Positions 12,901-24,737 are shown, counted from the first letter of the stretch. The stretch is DNA of 64,000 nucleotides from Liolophura sinensis (GCF_032854445.1 NC_088307.1:8122001-8186000), one strand, 5' to 3'. Notes: generated by a model from the sequence alone, not told the origin. Made by a program: numbers and translations.

Positions 12901-15900
12901 TTACGCTGTACTCAGAAATATTTCACCTATTCGACGGTGACCAGCATTGTGGTCAGAGGAAACCGGCCAGAGCCCGGCTGAAAACATCCACAGTTGCTGG
13001 AAGATCTTCCCACGTATAACAGGAGAGGAAACCAGCATGGGCTACTCTTGAACTCACTTAGGCCACTGTGTACATGTATAAGGGAAATATTCTTGACTGT
13101 GGCGATCGACACCAATCGACGGAATGAAAAAAAAAAACAGATAAATTAATAAACATGTATGTGTATAAAAATAATATATAACTTGTCACTGAGGCCAGTC
13201 TTCCGGCTAAAACCGAAGCGCACGCTATGAACTCTTGCCCAGAGTAGTGCGCTCTGTTCTGAAAATCGTGTTTGGTATCAGCCAATAGAATAATCCGTCA
13301 TTATGGGTGGCTAGGTGAAGCCTGGGTCCAGCGACATGTATGAGGCAATATCCGCAATGCATAACACATTACGGAGTTACTCTGCTCAAATTTGCCCTGC
13401 CATTATACAAATCGCTATAAAATGCCATGATATGAAACAAAGCCAGATGATAAACAAGGTCGACTGGGCTTAATGGTATATGCATTTATACTAATAATGT
13501 TGTATTAGCTCATCACTTATCTCTACTCCTCATAAAAGGAAATTAATCGAACGTGTATGTAGATTCATGTACGGTCAGAAAACGACTGTACTGAAACTGC
13601 TACTGCAAAATTTGCTATTAAAATCGTCACGGACGCGATTTTGTTTGCCAGCTAAGCAGTATTGATATTAACAAAAAATCACCTAAGTGGAGTAACACTG
13701 CAAACATTATTTAACAGTATAACCAGTTACAATCGTGTAAGAAAGTAACCCATTCAGACAAGGCATAAATTTGGGACAATTTTTTGGGAAATTTAGCATA
13801 CTCAAAAAACACACTGGATCAAATACCGGAACAGGCAAACAAAGATATTACATAATAATTCAGGATGTCAACAGAATCAATCATGAATTGAACAATTTCC
13901 TGTTTGGAAAAGTGTTGTGTTAACATTTTTTCGGATTTAACCTTTAATACCAATGTACCTGGGATACATTACCGTTCCAGTTTTATATACGGCCTATCAC
14001 CGTCACTATAATAGTTATCATATCCAGCCAGGGTTCCTCCCACCATAATTCTTTTCGCGGTCGTATCGGTGAAATATTTTTTAAGTACGGCTCAAAACAC
14101 CAGTCAAATGAAATAAATAAATAAATAAATAATTAGGTCAAGGGATGGCGGTTATTCAATAACAAATTTAAGTTGTGTTAACTCTCTCTGGTTTGTGTCA
14201 TATAGTTTTTGATATAATGAATTTGGCATGAGGTATTATGTGATATTTCTGCAATGTCATGCATCGTGAGGTAAACTGACAAGAGGCCGGATTTCACCGA
14301 GAACGGCGTAAAACACCAATCAAATAAATAAATAAATAAATAAATAAATATATTATCATATATACCAGTTATCCTATATACATGTATCTGGTGCGTGCTA
14401 TCGGAGCACAATGATCTTAACTAATGCCACCGCTGCACTTGAGTTCAAGTCCTGCACATGCCGGCTCCCTCTCCGGTTGTATTGTGAGATCTTCCAGCAA
14501 CCTGCGGATTGTTGTTGGCTCTCCGCGGACTCCGCTCGCCATCCACCCACCACTTATTATCTCGGTATCGCTATCCCACCAACTTCACTCGACATCTTCC
14601 AACCAATTATTATCTCAGTATCACTATCCCATTTTGCTGAACAGCAAATCTACACTCTTCATAGTTTTAGTATGACAGTTTTCCCCCCCATAATATTTTG
14701 TGTGGGTATTTGTTATTTGTTTTTTTATCAGCAGTTGTTTTGTTCAGCTGTATCGTGTTTTCGATGAATTCGATGATGCATATACACCTGATGATAAGTA
14801 GCGTTAATGAACGAACAAGTTCCTACTGTACTGTTCTAAAAACAAATGTGCGTAAACAATTAAACTATGTAGCAACCTTGTACGTGTCGATTGGCAATTA
14901 ACGAATTTCGGATGAGTGTACTTGGTGTTCATGAATATCGTGCTTAATATTCCTCTCATGGGTTTGTTCATTATTAAGAAGTTAAAATTACGTTTGCTTG
15001 CTTGTTTCGTTAGCTTGAAATGAGTTATCACAAAAAAGAAAACTTAAAAAAAAAATACACCAAATTGGGAGAGAAGACAATATTTTCTCACGTAGACGAA
15101 ATTCTGTGAGGTACAAGGGCAAGTTATTTCATCCTTTATTTTGCACCATATTAGCATGTACATCTGCATTGTGTATTCAGCATGATATAGCTTATTGCTA
15201 TGAAAGAATTTTATCTTGAAATTTTGTGTAAATGGAATATTTCAACATGTAAACTGATGGAATTTCTAGCAAACGTTCAGTGATTACTGTATATAATTTG
15301 TTGGGTTGTGTAAATGTTTACAGTAAACATTCCACATTTATAAGATGAACTAAGGCATTTTCTCTTGAAATAGTAATAATTTACAATAACAGTCAGTACA
15401 TACGTACATGTTCAAGTATAAGTAAATACATAAATTAATGTACCTGAGATGCAGTTTGCGCTTACACAGTCCTTCACAGGAGGCAAGTTTTAATATTATC
15501 ACATTATCAAAGCTGTATGAAAAGCGTCCACTTATCATAAATAAGCGTTATCTATAGCTTTACACAGGTGATTATGACCGGGGACACACGGGCGTCTATT
15601 ACCAGCTTACTTTCTTGTATGTCTTCATACATTCAAATTTTTGTTGTTTTAAGCGTTTTCCACTTACATATAGGCAAAATAGATATATGGAGTACCCAGT
15701 GTCTTAGTTTTATGTAAATCTTTTGTCAGTGGTATACGTCTGCATGTACTTATTAGGAAAAACAAATCGTTTGTCGTAAATGTCTGGATTGCGGTCTCAG
15801 CGAAGGCAGCGGGGGCATAATGACCGTTAGATTTATCAATGGTCGGAGAACCTGGAACCTGCCAACTCACTTGACTAATAACCCCAGCCTAATATACAAC

Positions 15901-18900
15901 AGTTGGATTCTAACACTCGACCTCATTGCCCAAGAATATTTGGCGCCTGCTGACTAGTAATGGGGATAGACCCCGGCGAGATCTGCAAGCTGTAAATGCA
16001 TGAAACGATTTGTGCACTCGATGCTTACGTAACTTCATATGCTGTCCCATCCCAATAGTTCGCTCCACTGAGTCCCGACTGAGTATGTTGAGACTGCAAG
16101 CCTAACATTTAACATGGCCATCTTGTTTCCAGTCAAGACTAAAGTTATATACCCATCAGGTCCAAACTTTAATTCCATAATCCTGATTAGCAAAATCCTT
16201 AATCTATAAAACCAATTACAAGCCTTTCTTATTATCACTGATTTTTATGCAGCATGCTAAAACAAGGGTATCTTTTGTTTAAGTAAAAATAAGCCAACCT
16301 GTATAATTTTGACAGTTTGGAAGTTACTAGTGCCAAAATCTGAGGAAATCCTGCAACATGACAACCAAAACAGCAGCAGCCGAGAAATACAGCAATATAA
16401 CCGGCTAGGCGCATTGATCATATATGAAGCTACACAGAAACCCTGTGTCATTTTAGGTGGACACACGAGATGCACGTTTTAAACTTAAATTTGTGCAAAG
16501 AGCGTAGCAAATGTCACCTTTCTGACTGTTCCTGGGGCATTGGTGACACTAAATGGTAGACGAAGAAAGCAGTTTAACGTTCGGTGAGCACAGCCTTTTT
16601 CCCTTCACCAATGGTGTGTGCATGCACATATCTACACTTTGGAGAAAAGTACCTTAGTAACTTGTAAAACGCTGGTGGTTAATCCAAGACGCTTCAATTT
16701 CCTCTACACATAAAACTGTTCGTCATCGTATACATGAAAAAAAATTAATGTGCTTTTAACGAAAAATGTAATCAACAGCACTAATTAATTTATGTTATTT
16801 TGGCTTTCAGATCCCGAGACGGTGGAGACTGAAGGGGGCGGTGCCACGCTATGTGTATACCTTCTCTGGGCACTCTCTGTCGTTATCGTGGCCTTGACAT
16901 TCCCCTTCTCCTTGTGCCTGTGCATGAAGGTAACGTCGCAATGCTTTTCTGCGTCTTCGTTGTAGATGGTAACTTTTATCTGTGTCTCTGAACTACGATT
17001 AAAACTCTCAATTGTGAAATATGTCTAAAAATCGTCCATAAATTAGAGGGACTATTTCGAGATTTGAAATATACTTCAGAAATTTTTTTCTTGCTTTTAT
17101 TTATTTATGGGTTTTTCTGACATGACTATTTTAATTTACCATAAAACTTAAAAATCAGTTTGTACCATGCTGAATTCTGTGAATATTGAATGAGGATCAT
17201 TTTTTAAGAACTTTTATCTTGAATCCCGTTACAGGCATCTGAGGCTGAGGCTTAATTACAAAACTTAATAATTTTACACCTAAAATGATACTAGTCCACA
17301 CTTCATGTCATAGTGATATATAAGCCGAAAGCATGGCGTCAGTAAAACTTATCGGCCATGTGAAACCGCAGGTTCGAACCCCGATCTCGTTGGTTCAGGT
17401 GTGGCTTAATGTTAGGAGCTCTCCTTTTTTAGTGTTATTTACTCTGGGCGGTCCAGTTTCCTCCACTCACCTATACAGAAACAAATAAATAAGGGTTCTC
17501 ATTCGTATCGTTTGACGCTCTCTCTTTTCTCTCCAGGTTGTTCAAGAGTACGAGAGGGCCGTCATTTTCCGCTTGGGCAGACTCACTTCCAGTGGACCAC
17601 GAGGCCCAGGTAAGATGATCTTCTACGTTCTAAATTTAATCATTCGTGGAGTTATGTGTGTCCAATTATAATCTCTGAAACTCTGAGTTTTTGAGTGACA
17701 TCGCCATTCGCTGAGGAAAGAAGGATAAAATATGTGAAGAGTTCTACAAACAGTTAACGTTTCGTTCCTGCATGGCATTTACATCCCGCATAGACCCTTA
17801 CTACATTGCGTATGTCATCCATAACTTCCTTACATTATTTTGACGGTGGTGGAGGGGGGCAAGCTTTTGTATTGTTAAAAGAACCCCGTTCCCCGTTGCA
17901 GTCGAACGCTATCGTACATGTCAGATTAACACCTTTAAATGTTGTGTCCTGCACATTCGTAACGTATTTTACATTATCAGTATTAAATTATCGTAAAACT
18001 AATATGCAAACAATCATTAAGCAGTACAGCATTTGATGATGTTTTACAGCGTGACGCAATTTTATAGTATACAACTTTGTTGTACCATTTCAATAGGAGA
18101 AAATGTTGTCAATATTTACATTTGCCTCTGAAAGTGTGTGGGAATGTATAAGCCTGGAAACATCGCATTGACCAATAACACATTGTGTTATATTTACGCT
18201 ATTCCCTGTGTTATCATAGCTTCTTCCACTTTTAATATGTTTAATGAAGAACCAGGTTAAGCAAATTAGTCTTTTCCGTTCCCTTTGAAAAGCAAATCGA
18301 CTGCAAATATTTACCTCGTTGGGGGCAAATGGTTAAAGGGAAAAACCTCTAAAGATCAAAGTAGTCATCACTGAATACACCATTTAAAAATATGCATAAA
18401 TACACTTTCATTTATTTTTTTAGATTTTTGTGAAGTGAGTTAAAGATGTTCAAACATTTGAATTCTAAGGTGGGTTTTATGGACCATACTATCAGAGTTT
18501 AAGAACTCTGGCAACACGGGGAGTTTTTCCAGTTTTAATCATGTCACTGGATGTTGGAATAACTCGTTTTTACCTACATGTAAAGGATTACTGAAATAAT
18601 GCTTCCAAAAATGTCTTCCTTATGGTGAACATCAGAATAAAAGGTGATGTGACATCAGTTCCTGATACCGTCAATATGGCTCATAAAACCCACTGTAGTA
18701 TTCATATATTTGAATGCCTTCAAATCTGAATATATAAACGAAAGTATTTTTACGCATAATTTTCAGTTGTCTATATGATAAACCTTTCTTCATATTTTAG
18801 CTTCCTTTTACTTTAAGGTGCTAGGCTCTTGCACAGGCGCCTACCCTTGTAGCCTGTATTCTAGCTGTTGTACACACGTCGTTGTTGTACGGTGCAGTAA

Positions 18901-21900
18901 TGCTACACTAAGGAAGACATTCAACAACAAGGGGAGGCGCTTGTGATTCTTGCCACATTCGGGCTCTTCACAAATGAGACCGAATGCCTCTCTTGCTGCT
19001 GCATGAAATACGGTTTGTCAGTTACCTGTCAAGAGTGGTGGCTTACACCTGATACTCAAAACCTGACTGCCTTCATTTAGGTGAAAACTTTTTGAGACCT
19101 TCTGCAGACACCAATCAAATGATCAATCGACCAAACGAGTAATCAGCCACTAAACCGATTAATTGCATGATTTGTCTCATGTTGTTCATCAGGTTTGTTT
19201 TTCATCGTGCCCTTCATCGACTCTTGCACCAAGGTTGACCTTCGCACTGTCTCCTTTGACGTTCCTCCACAAGAGGTAAGCAATCAAATGAGCATCAATA
19301 CTGCTTTTGTCCCATTTTTTGTCCCACGTTCACGTAACCACCATTTTGATGTAATTCCTACAGTAATGGCCGCCATGGAAGATACGTGCACTTAGCGCTA
19401 AGCGCGTTTTGAGAAACAAACCCAAGGACGTTTCCACAAAGACGTTTGTGAGCAAAGTCAAAAATTAAAACCTTTTCACAATGCTCAGTTTTTGGTACTG
19501 GATGCTGAAATGTACACACTTTTGTTTTGAGATAAGATCGATAAGATCCACAACATTTTAATCATCCCTAAAAATAAGCTTTAAGACTACATTGTAAATT
19601 TTCACTTAAGTCAGAAATGGCTTTTTTGGAATCGGCCCCAGTTACAGAAAGCGGCCGTTATCTTTATGCAGCCATCATGATACCCTGTAATAGTTTGGTG
19701 CTCGTTGTGATACGAAATTTTTGCAAAATGGGATTATTTAGTAAAAAGAGGAGGAAACAACAGACCCACGTGCCAAGTAATTAATTAGAACATATATTGA
19801 CGCATATATCAGTATGTTATATTACAAAGCAGGTGATATAATATAATGAATCTGACGTTGGCTCAGTGGTAACAAACACAAGTATAGGTCATATAGCTCA
19901 CGACTAACGGGTCGATCCCAATCCTTGGCAGACGGTGTTTGCATTTTTACCGGTAGTACCGTTGACAGTGCGATGTGGAAGTCTCTACGGCACTAATGGG
20001 AAGGCAGTATATTGTCTGAAACTTAATATTTTCCCCGTTTTTGCCGTTATATCCTAAGTTCTCCAGCTAGAAATCTGAAACATTCCATTACGCAAGCTAT
20101 ACGACAGTGTGAATGAACCCATGGACCATCCGCAGTTTGCTGAAAGACCTTCCCACGTACGGCCAGAGAAGAACCCAGCATGAGTTAGACTTGAACTCAA
20201 CCCCACCGCATTGGTAAGCGGCTTCTGGGCCATTACACTGGACTAGCGCGCTAACCAAATGAGCCACAGAGGCCCACAGTTTCAAGTTATTAAGACCATT
20301 ACTAAGATGTGGCGCTATGTAGTACACTACGAGGAAACACCGTTTTTATCTCCTAGGTGCTGACTAAAGACTCGGTGACGGTGGCTGTGGACGCTGTGGT
20401 GTATTATAGAATCGTGGATCCCATCATCTCTATCACCAACGTCATCAATGTCAACCGAGCCTCTCAGCTTCTTTCCCAGACCACGCTACGGAACATCCTT
20501 GGTACCAGAACCCTGTCAGAGATCTTATCGGAACGAGAGACCATCAGCTGCTCAATGCAGGTACGGTCTCCACAACCTCGATGTTATCTCGTTGGGGACC
20601 ATCACGTCGGTAGAGGCATCTGTTTTGATTGGCTACTGCAATGGTTTCACACCAGTGTCCAGTTGTCCGTAGGGTAAACACTTTTTGACACAACCTAATA
20701 AACCAATGAGAGACGTAGATATTTTTAAGCCGGGTTTGCTTCCGCCTCAGTAAAAGATGATTTTTGCATTTGTTAAAGTGTATGAGTATTTGAGTGAATT
20801 GCTATATTTAATACCTGAGACCGTATATCTGAATAATCACACATAAGGTGTTATAGGAGGCGCCCAATCCTGATATCACATATACATGTCCTTGGCGCAA
20901 TGCATGAGGAATAAGTTAATTAGAGGCACTCTGCTTGCTTAGGACATGTTTATGGGATATAAGTAGACTGTATATTCTACACGAGGCAGATAATAGACCC
21001 CCTGAGCCTATGCATAGCCGTGAAATAGGTAAATAACTCATTTTATTATATTATGGTCAGAATTCGCAGTACGAAATAAGTACATTGTATACTGTTAAGT
21101 CGCCAATTATTGCACTTTTAATAGCTTCATTAGACCGATGATTTCTGTACAAGTTGATCAGTATTAACACCTGTATATGCTAACTGTTTGTTCTGATTCA
21201 AGGAAAATCTGGACAATGCCACTGATCAGTGGGGTGTGAAAATTGAAAGAGTTGAAGTGTAAGTATTCAAATACAGGTAGCACTGATATGGAAAATGTAA
21301 GGTTTCCAGCGAGTAAGGAATTTGGAGGTATAGGTGATGCAGACTGTACAGAAAATGGCGGTACCATTATTAAATAACCTGTATAGTAATAATGTGTATA
21401 CAGGACTGGAGTGGAACATTGTTAGGTTTTAGGTGTAATGGAGGTTTAAGTAATCCCATGTGTGAAGTGGTGAACTATGTCCAGTGTAAAACAAATTGAA
21501 GATAAGTAAATCCCCTGGTGTATGGAGATAGAGGAACTGCGTCATACCCAACGTTTAGACTTGCTGGTAGTGTGGTAAGTATTCCATGTAAAACTAGTGG
21601 ACTTCTCGATATCAGAAGATATAGAGATAGTTAAGATGTGCATATTATTATTCCAACGTTTATCCTGACCTGTGGAGGTAGCTGAGGTGTGAGTATTCCG
21701 GTGTGTAGGGAAAGTGAAGACCTGGACATTCCAGGATGTAAAATTCCGGAGATGTGTGCATCCGAGGGTGTAGCGATAATAGGGGGAGGGGGTGTCGTTC
21801 AGATTGTTAAAGCACTGACTCATTGGGACGATCAGACCAACGGCCGCGTGTTAGTCTCGTTGCTTTAAGTGTGGTTTTAATTTAAGAGGTTTGTCAGGTA

Positions 21901-23678
21901 GATGGGCAGTATACTCAGGGTGCTCTGTTTACCTCCACCCATAAACCTGATGACCCTCATGTAAGTGAAACATACTTGAATAATGTTTTAAACAAAGATG
22001 AATTAAGTAAAAACAATTATGCGAATGAAGTGCAATATTGCAGCCTTATCGTTGCCCCAAGTGTATAGACAAATGCTATGCTTATATTTTTGCTTCAAAA
22101 TAAAGGTGTGACTTGATGTTGTTTGAGTACTTCAACGTGTTCAGTCATATAAGCATAAATACTTCAAAGTGCAGTTTACGTAATCCTGGTCCGAGAGACG
22201 ATGGACTCTTGAGTATTTTACTGTGTAGATACAACACTCTATGTTCAAGTACCACAGGTTGTATTGTGGATCTATTCATGTTCTCAAGTACATTAAGTAC
22301 TGAACGTTTACGGTACATTTTAAAGGGATAGTAGAAGCAAACCTGTACTGTCCCTGCATACAGACATCTAAAAGCATCAATTCCTGTCCGTTATATCGTT
22401 GAAGTACAACTGTTGAAATTACAGTGTTGTTTCTAAATTCCAAACACTTTTATATACTAATATCACTGTCTAAATTCGTATGTTCATGCAGGAAAGATGT
22501 TCGTCTACCCTTTGAGTTACAACGAGCCATGGCAGCGGAAGCGGAAGCCTCCAGAGATGCGCGAGCAAAGGTAAACTAAACGTAATTTATTTTTACGCTT
22601 TATTTATTCTGTGAGAAATAAACAAGAATACTACTAGGGTAATGTCACTGTTATTAGGCAATGAACAGTAGATATTTGACAATAATTACATTTGGGATAA
22701 AACATGTTTTACAGTATAAAACAAGCACGAATTAAGATCCGGAGAAAGTATCCAGTGTACTGTGTACAGAATGATTATTAAAAATTCCTTGCAAAATGGG
22801 GGCATTTTGAGAAAAAAAGAACCTTAGAACAGATGTTACTGTTGTAAGACAAGTTTGACAACCTGAGCTCCCAATATATTTAGATTATTATTACATGTTT
22901 AACTAAACTTTGAATGACTACTGAGCTAGAGGTAAAGATTTTGGCCAGGTACAGATTGAAACATGGATTCATGGATCCCTTGAATGTAAGAATAAAGGAT
23001 ATTCGGTAGACTGAATGGCATAGACTATGCTGGTGTGCGGTAGTTTTAAAATCCAAAATCATTAAATAAATAGTGATATAATCACACAAAGGAATCTGTG
23101 GTGTAATTAAAGTGTGTGGCTGGTTGATGGGAATGAGTTTAACCAATGTTGCCAAGCGTGATATTAAAAAAACACACATGAATTACAACAAGTACAATCC
23201 CCCATGTCCTTAGGCCATATAATACCCTCAGAAATTAATTATATGACATCATAGTTTTCAGCTTTTTAGATATTTCATGTCTGAAACAATTTATAAAAAA
23301 GAATTCACACAGGTTTGTAATTACGCAACTGTCACTCATCGATGTTATAATCATCGTTGTAACCATTAACATCATCATTATAAGCATTCATTAACATCAC
23401 CATCACCGGCAAATCCATGGCCATGCTCATCAAAACATCACCATAAATGTCAGATTCACGACCTAAATGTTGTTCGATTCATTCACTAGGTGCTGGCAGC
23501 AGAAGGCGAACACAAAGCATCACGTGCTCTCAAGGAAGCGGCTGACGTCATTTCCGAGTCTCAACTAGCTTTGCAGCTCCGTTATCTCCAGACGCTGACT
23601 GCTATCTCTGCGGAGAAAAACTCTACAATCATTTTCCCATTGCCCATTGATTTTGTTCAGAGCTTTATGAGGCGGTAA
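3894..23678 (+). CDS. Gene 1: stomatin-family (band 7/SPFH) protein, complete, 8 coding exons
   Basis: Joining 3894-3981, 16811-16929, 17537-17609, 19193-19275, 20357-20560, 21203-21258, 22492-22570 and 23490-23678 gives one open frame of 296 residues, every junction GT-AG and in phase. Order: hydrophilic N-terminus (1-40), one hydrophobic hairpin segment (about 41-68) with Pro61 at the place of human stomatin Pro47, the [15 protein letters not shown] entry to the SPFH domain (from 70), [34 protein letters not shown] (coiled-coil arm), and the C-terminal oligomerisation stretch ending FPLPID. Family members are inner-leaflet hairpin proteins that oligomerise in lipid rafts and modulate channels such as ASIC/DEG-type channels. 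Cys44 matches palmitoylated Cys30 of human stomatin, but the Cys87 equivalent is Phe101. It could be a STOM, STOML3 or MEC-2 type co-orthologue; the exact subfamily is not decided. Confidence 0.93.
4523..4562 (-). mobile_element. SINE B tail fragment
   Basis: GAGTGAGTGAGTGAGTGAGT followed by GCTTGGGTTTTAACGTCG is the 3' end of the SINE B family seen intact at 40047-40407. Confidence 0.65.
6615..6790 (-). mobile_element. SINE C-like fragment
   Basis: ATGCCGAAGACACCAGACAT and GACACCCTAACC recur at about 49640 and 59817. The fragment is diverged and lacks a clear head. Confidence 0.5.
8786..8840. repeat. GT-rich microsatellite
   Basis: TGTG tract interrupted by GC steps, about 55 bp. Confidence 0.95.
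8930..9010 (-). mobile_element. SINE A fragment (tail part)
   Basis: TTATTTATTTATC followed by AACGCCGTACTTAA and CACGACGGCTGCC, a diverged and rearranged copy. Confidence 0.45.
9318..9480 (+). repeat. Dispersed repeat D, copy 1
   Basis: GGCCGTTTGC, GTCTAACGTTCATCGAAGAT and CTTGCCAAAGGTCGGTGGTG recur in the same order at about 34785-34950, and more weakly at 16560-16710. The element type is not recognised. Confidence 0.55.
11457..11715 (+). repeat. Composite duplication of about 260 bp, copy 1 (SINE A tail plus unique flank)
   Basis: It starts with a SINE A 3' end (CTCCCACCATAATGCAGGTG to CAAATAAATAATTAGG) and continues through GGCATGAGGTATTATGTG and GAGGTAAACTGACAAGAGGC plus CGGATTTCACCG. 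The same composite lies at 14031-14302. Confidence 0.75.
12884..13068 (-). mobile_element. SINE A, partial
   Basis: Tail-first: GCTGTACTCAGAAATATTTC, GACCAGCATTGTGG, CAGAGCCCGGC and AGGAGAGGAAACCAGCATG. A + strand SINE A tail (about 13070-13150) adjoins it. Confidence 0.75.
14031..14302 (+). repeat. Composite duplication of about 260 bp, copy 2
   Basis: It is homologous to 11457-11715 over both the SINE A tail and the unique flank, and ends at GGATTTCACCG. Confidence 0.75.
14300..14352 (+). mobile_element. SINE A tail with long AAAT tract
   Basis: GAACGGCGTAAAACACCAAT then (CAAATAAAT)-type repeats. It abuts the composite duplication. Confidence 0.7.
14420..14545 (+). mobile_element. SINE A fragment (head and middle)
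   Basis: CTTGAGTTCAAGTCC (box B-like), CTCCCTCTCCGG and GATCTTCCAGCAACCTGCGG match the central part of the intact copy at 55286. Confidence 0.7.
16560..16710 (+). repeat. Dispersed repeat D, diverged copy
   Basis: ATGGTGTGTGCATGCACATA, AAGTACCTTAGTAACTTG and CGCTGGTGGTTAATCC parallel the copy near 34850-34930. It lies about 100 bp upstream of gene 1 exon 2. Confidence 0.4.
16811..16929 (+). CDS. Gene 1 exon 2 (membrane hairpin)
   Basis: Acceptor TTTTGGCTTTCAG, donor GTAACG, phase 1 to 0, 119 nt. It encodes residues 30-69: an acidic lead, then the hydrophobic hairpin with the [11 protein letters not shown] end. The proline at residue 61 is the family hairpin proline, and Cys44, Cys65 and Cys67 are candidate palmitoylation sites. 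Confidence 0.92.
17537..17609 (+). CDS. Gene 1 exon 3 (start of SPFH domain)
   Basis: Acceptor CTCTTTTCTCTCCAG, donor GTAAGA, phase 0 to 1, 73 nt. It encodes residues 70-93 with the diagnostic [13 protein letters not shown] motif, followed by a Gly/Pro-rich turn (TSSGPRGPG) that differs from the TGGAKGPG of gene 2. Confidence 0.93.
19193..19275 (+). CDS. Gene 1 exon 4 (SPFH domain)
   Basis: Acceptor TGTTCATCAG, donor GTAAGC, phase 1 to 0, 83 nt. It encodes GLFFIVP...[15 protein letters not shown]. The position of human stomatin Cys87 is Phe here; a cysteine appears four residues later (Cys105). Confidence 0.93.
19859..19990 (+). repeat. tRNA-like repeat fragment in gene 1 intron 4
   Basis: It contains TGGCTCAGTGGT (box A-like) and GGGTCGATCCC (box B-like, one base short) about 50 nt apart. 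No cloverleaf closes, so it is a SINE head or relic rather than a tRNA gene. Confidence 0.4.
20112..20276 (-). mobile_element. SINE A 5' part in gene 1 intron 4
   Basis: CCATGGACCATCCGCAG, CTTCCCACGTACGGCCAGAG and, at the right end, the tRNA-like head (GCGCGCTAACCAAATGAGCC plus ACAGAGGCC on the + strand). The 3' half is missing. Confidence 0.8.
20357..20560 (+). CDS. Gene 1 exon 5 (SPFH core)
   Basis: Acceptor TTTTTATCTCCTAG, donor GTACGG, phase 0 to 0, 204 nt (68 codons). It carries [18 protein letters not shown] and the [10 protein letters not shown] / LSEILSERE core of the SPFH fold. By hand count 49 of 68 residues match gene 2 exon 5. A SINE fragment ends about 80 bp upstream of the acceptor. 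Confidence 0.95.
21203..21258 (+). CDS. Gene 1 exon 6
   Basis: Acceptor TTCTGATTCAAG, donor GTAAGT, phase 0 to 2, 56 nt. It encodes the [15 protein letters not shown] segment that links the SPFH core to the helical arm. The intron that follows contains several further GTAAGTA-like sequences. Confidence 0.92.
21259..22491 (+). repeat. Gene 1 intron 6 with decayed donor-like tandem units
   Basis: Related sequences (TAAGTATTCAAATACAGG, TAAGTAATCCCATGTGTG, TAAGTAAATCCCCTGGTG, TAAGTATTCCATG, TGAGTATTCCGGTGTG) occur at about 21260, 21448, 21503, 21576 and 21689. The spacing is roughly in steps of 55-70 bp, suggesting a degenerate tandem array derived from the exon 6 donor. Confidence 0.4.
22492..22570 (+). 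CDS. Gene 1 exon 7 (helical arm)
   Basis: Acceptor ATGTTCATGCAG, donor GTAAAC, phase 2 to 0, 79 nt. It encodes [20 protein letters not shown] plus RDARAK. Phe-Glu replaces the usual Val-Gln before LQRAMAAE; gene 2 keeps Val-Gln. Confidence 0.94.
23490..23678 (+). CDS. Gene 1 exon 8 (C-terminus and stop)
   Basis: Acceptor CATTCACTAG. The exon encodes [34 protein letters not shown] and [11 protein letters not shown], and ends MRR-stop (TAA, 23676-23678). These are the conserved coiled-coil end and oligomerisation region. The tail after FPLPID is only eight residues, shorter than in human stomatin. Confidence 0.95.
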   Translation: MLAAEGEHKASRALKEAADVISESQLALQLRYLQTLTAISAEKNSTIIFPLPIDFVQSFMRR

Positions 23679-24125
23679 AACGGTGATAGTATTTGAGGTT
23701 TCTGGCGGTGCACAGTCCACAGTACATGTATGTAGCAGCCAGAGAGTTGGGGAAAAGGAATGTCTAGGCATGGCGTGTTTCTGAGATCAGTGCATGCATG
23801 AATGGTGTCCTGACTGTCGCATGGCTCTAATGCCTTATAGCCGTGACAGGATTGGCCTGTATTAGACAATGGGCGGACCCGCTTACGGCGATAAAGACAA
23901 TGTGCCATTTTTTTTGTATACACTGAATCAGTGAGTTTCAGAAGGCAGAAAAGATGGCCGGTGTTTTCGTTCTACTTTGTCCGAAAGCAAGCCAGATGCC
24001 GACCATTTAGGATGCGCGCCATTCTAAATTACCCAGTCTGAAAAGCATTATGGAGTGGCAAATCAATGGCATTTATGTCACTTTTTTGGCTTGTCGAATG
24101 TGCAATTCTGGGTAGTACATTAGCA

Positions 24126-24333
24126 AATAAACAAGATTGGACATCAAAGCGAAGAATTAACCGACCATTGTATATTTGTTTGGAACAGTTCCATCATGCA
24201 TCTGATTTCCACGCGCTCTCTATTAGAAAAATGTCATGTAAATCTGAATTGAAACCATGCCTTAGCTAATGTACACGCAAAACTGGCGGTTTTAAAACTT
24301 GTATTTCAGAGAAATCTGATATTACGTAATAAA
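24126..24333 (+). terminator. Candidate poly(A) signals for gene 1
   Basis: The hexamer AATAAA occurs at 24126-24131 and again at 24328-24333, about 450 and 650 bp after the stop codon. Either could end the transcript. AATAAA is common by chance in AT-rich DNA and in SINE tails, so this is weak. Confidence 0.3.
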
Positions 24334-24737
24334 CGTGTGTCGTGAACTTGATAATCTCATACATTTGTTAGATTGTACAATGTATTTAGTATTAACGCCG
24401 GCTCCCGCTCCTGCAAACTCTTTCTGAAACACTGTGTGCATTCAGTACAGTATCATGCCGATATAATGTCGTCTATCAGTCATTTGCTTTATGCGGACAA
24501 TTACCATAATCGCAATTTACTGTATGTTCACCTTAAATACTACATCATTTATTTTATCTTGACATAACTTGTGTATGTATGCCCAGTTTTATATCGATTA
24601 TTGGTTCCCATGGTATTATGTGTAGTTTGTTAGGGTTCTTTACTTATTTATGTTTACAAATTAATAATGTCCAGACTGGTTCTGCGTTTTGATATTTGTA
24701 CAGTTTAAAAGCATCCTTGTGGTTACATGTAACGTGC

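Larger units (their letters stand above)
3982..16810 (+). other. Gene 1 intron 1 (12.8 kb)
   Basis: It holds repeat debris (SINE tails and fragments at about 4523, 6615, 8930, 9318, 11457, 12884, 14031 and 16560), a GT microsatellite near 8786, and a 14-bp tandem pair at about 4874-4900 (GACCGTTTGAGCTGACCGTT). The open frames inside, the longest 12426-12743, resemble no protein I know. Confidence 0.7.

Noticed and set aside
19859-19919. tRNA gene
   Set aside because: Box A and box B-like words are present, but box B is short by a base and no acceptor stem forms; SINE-type relic.
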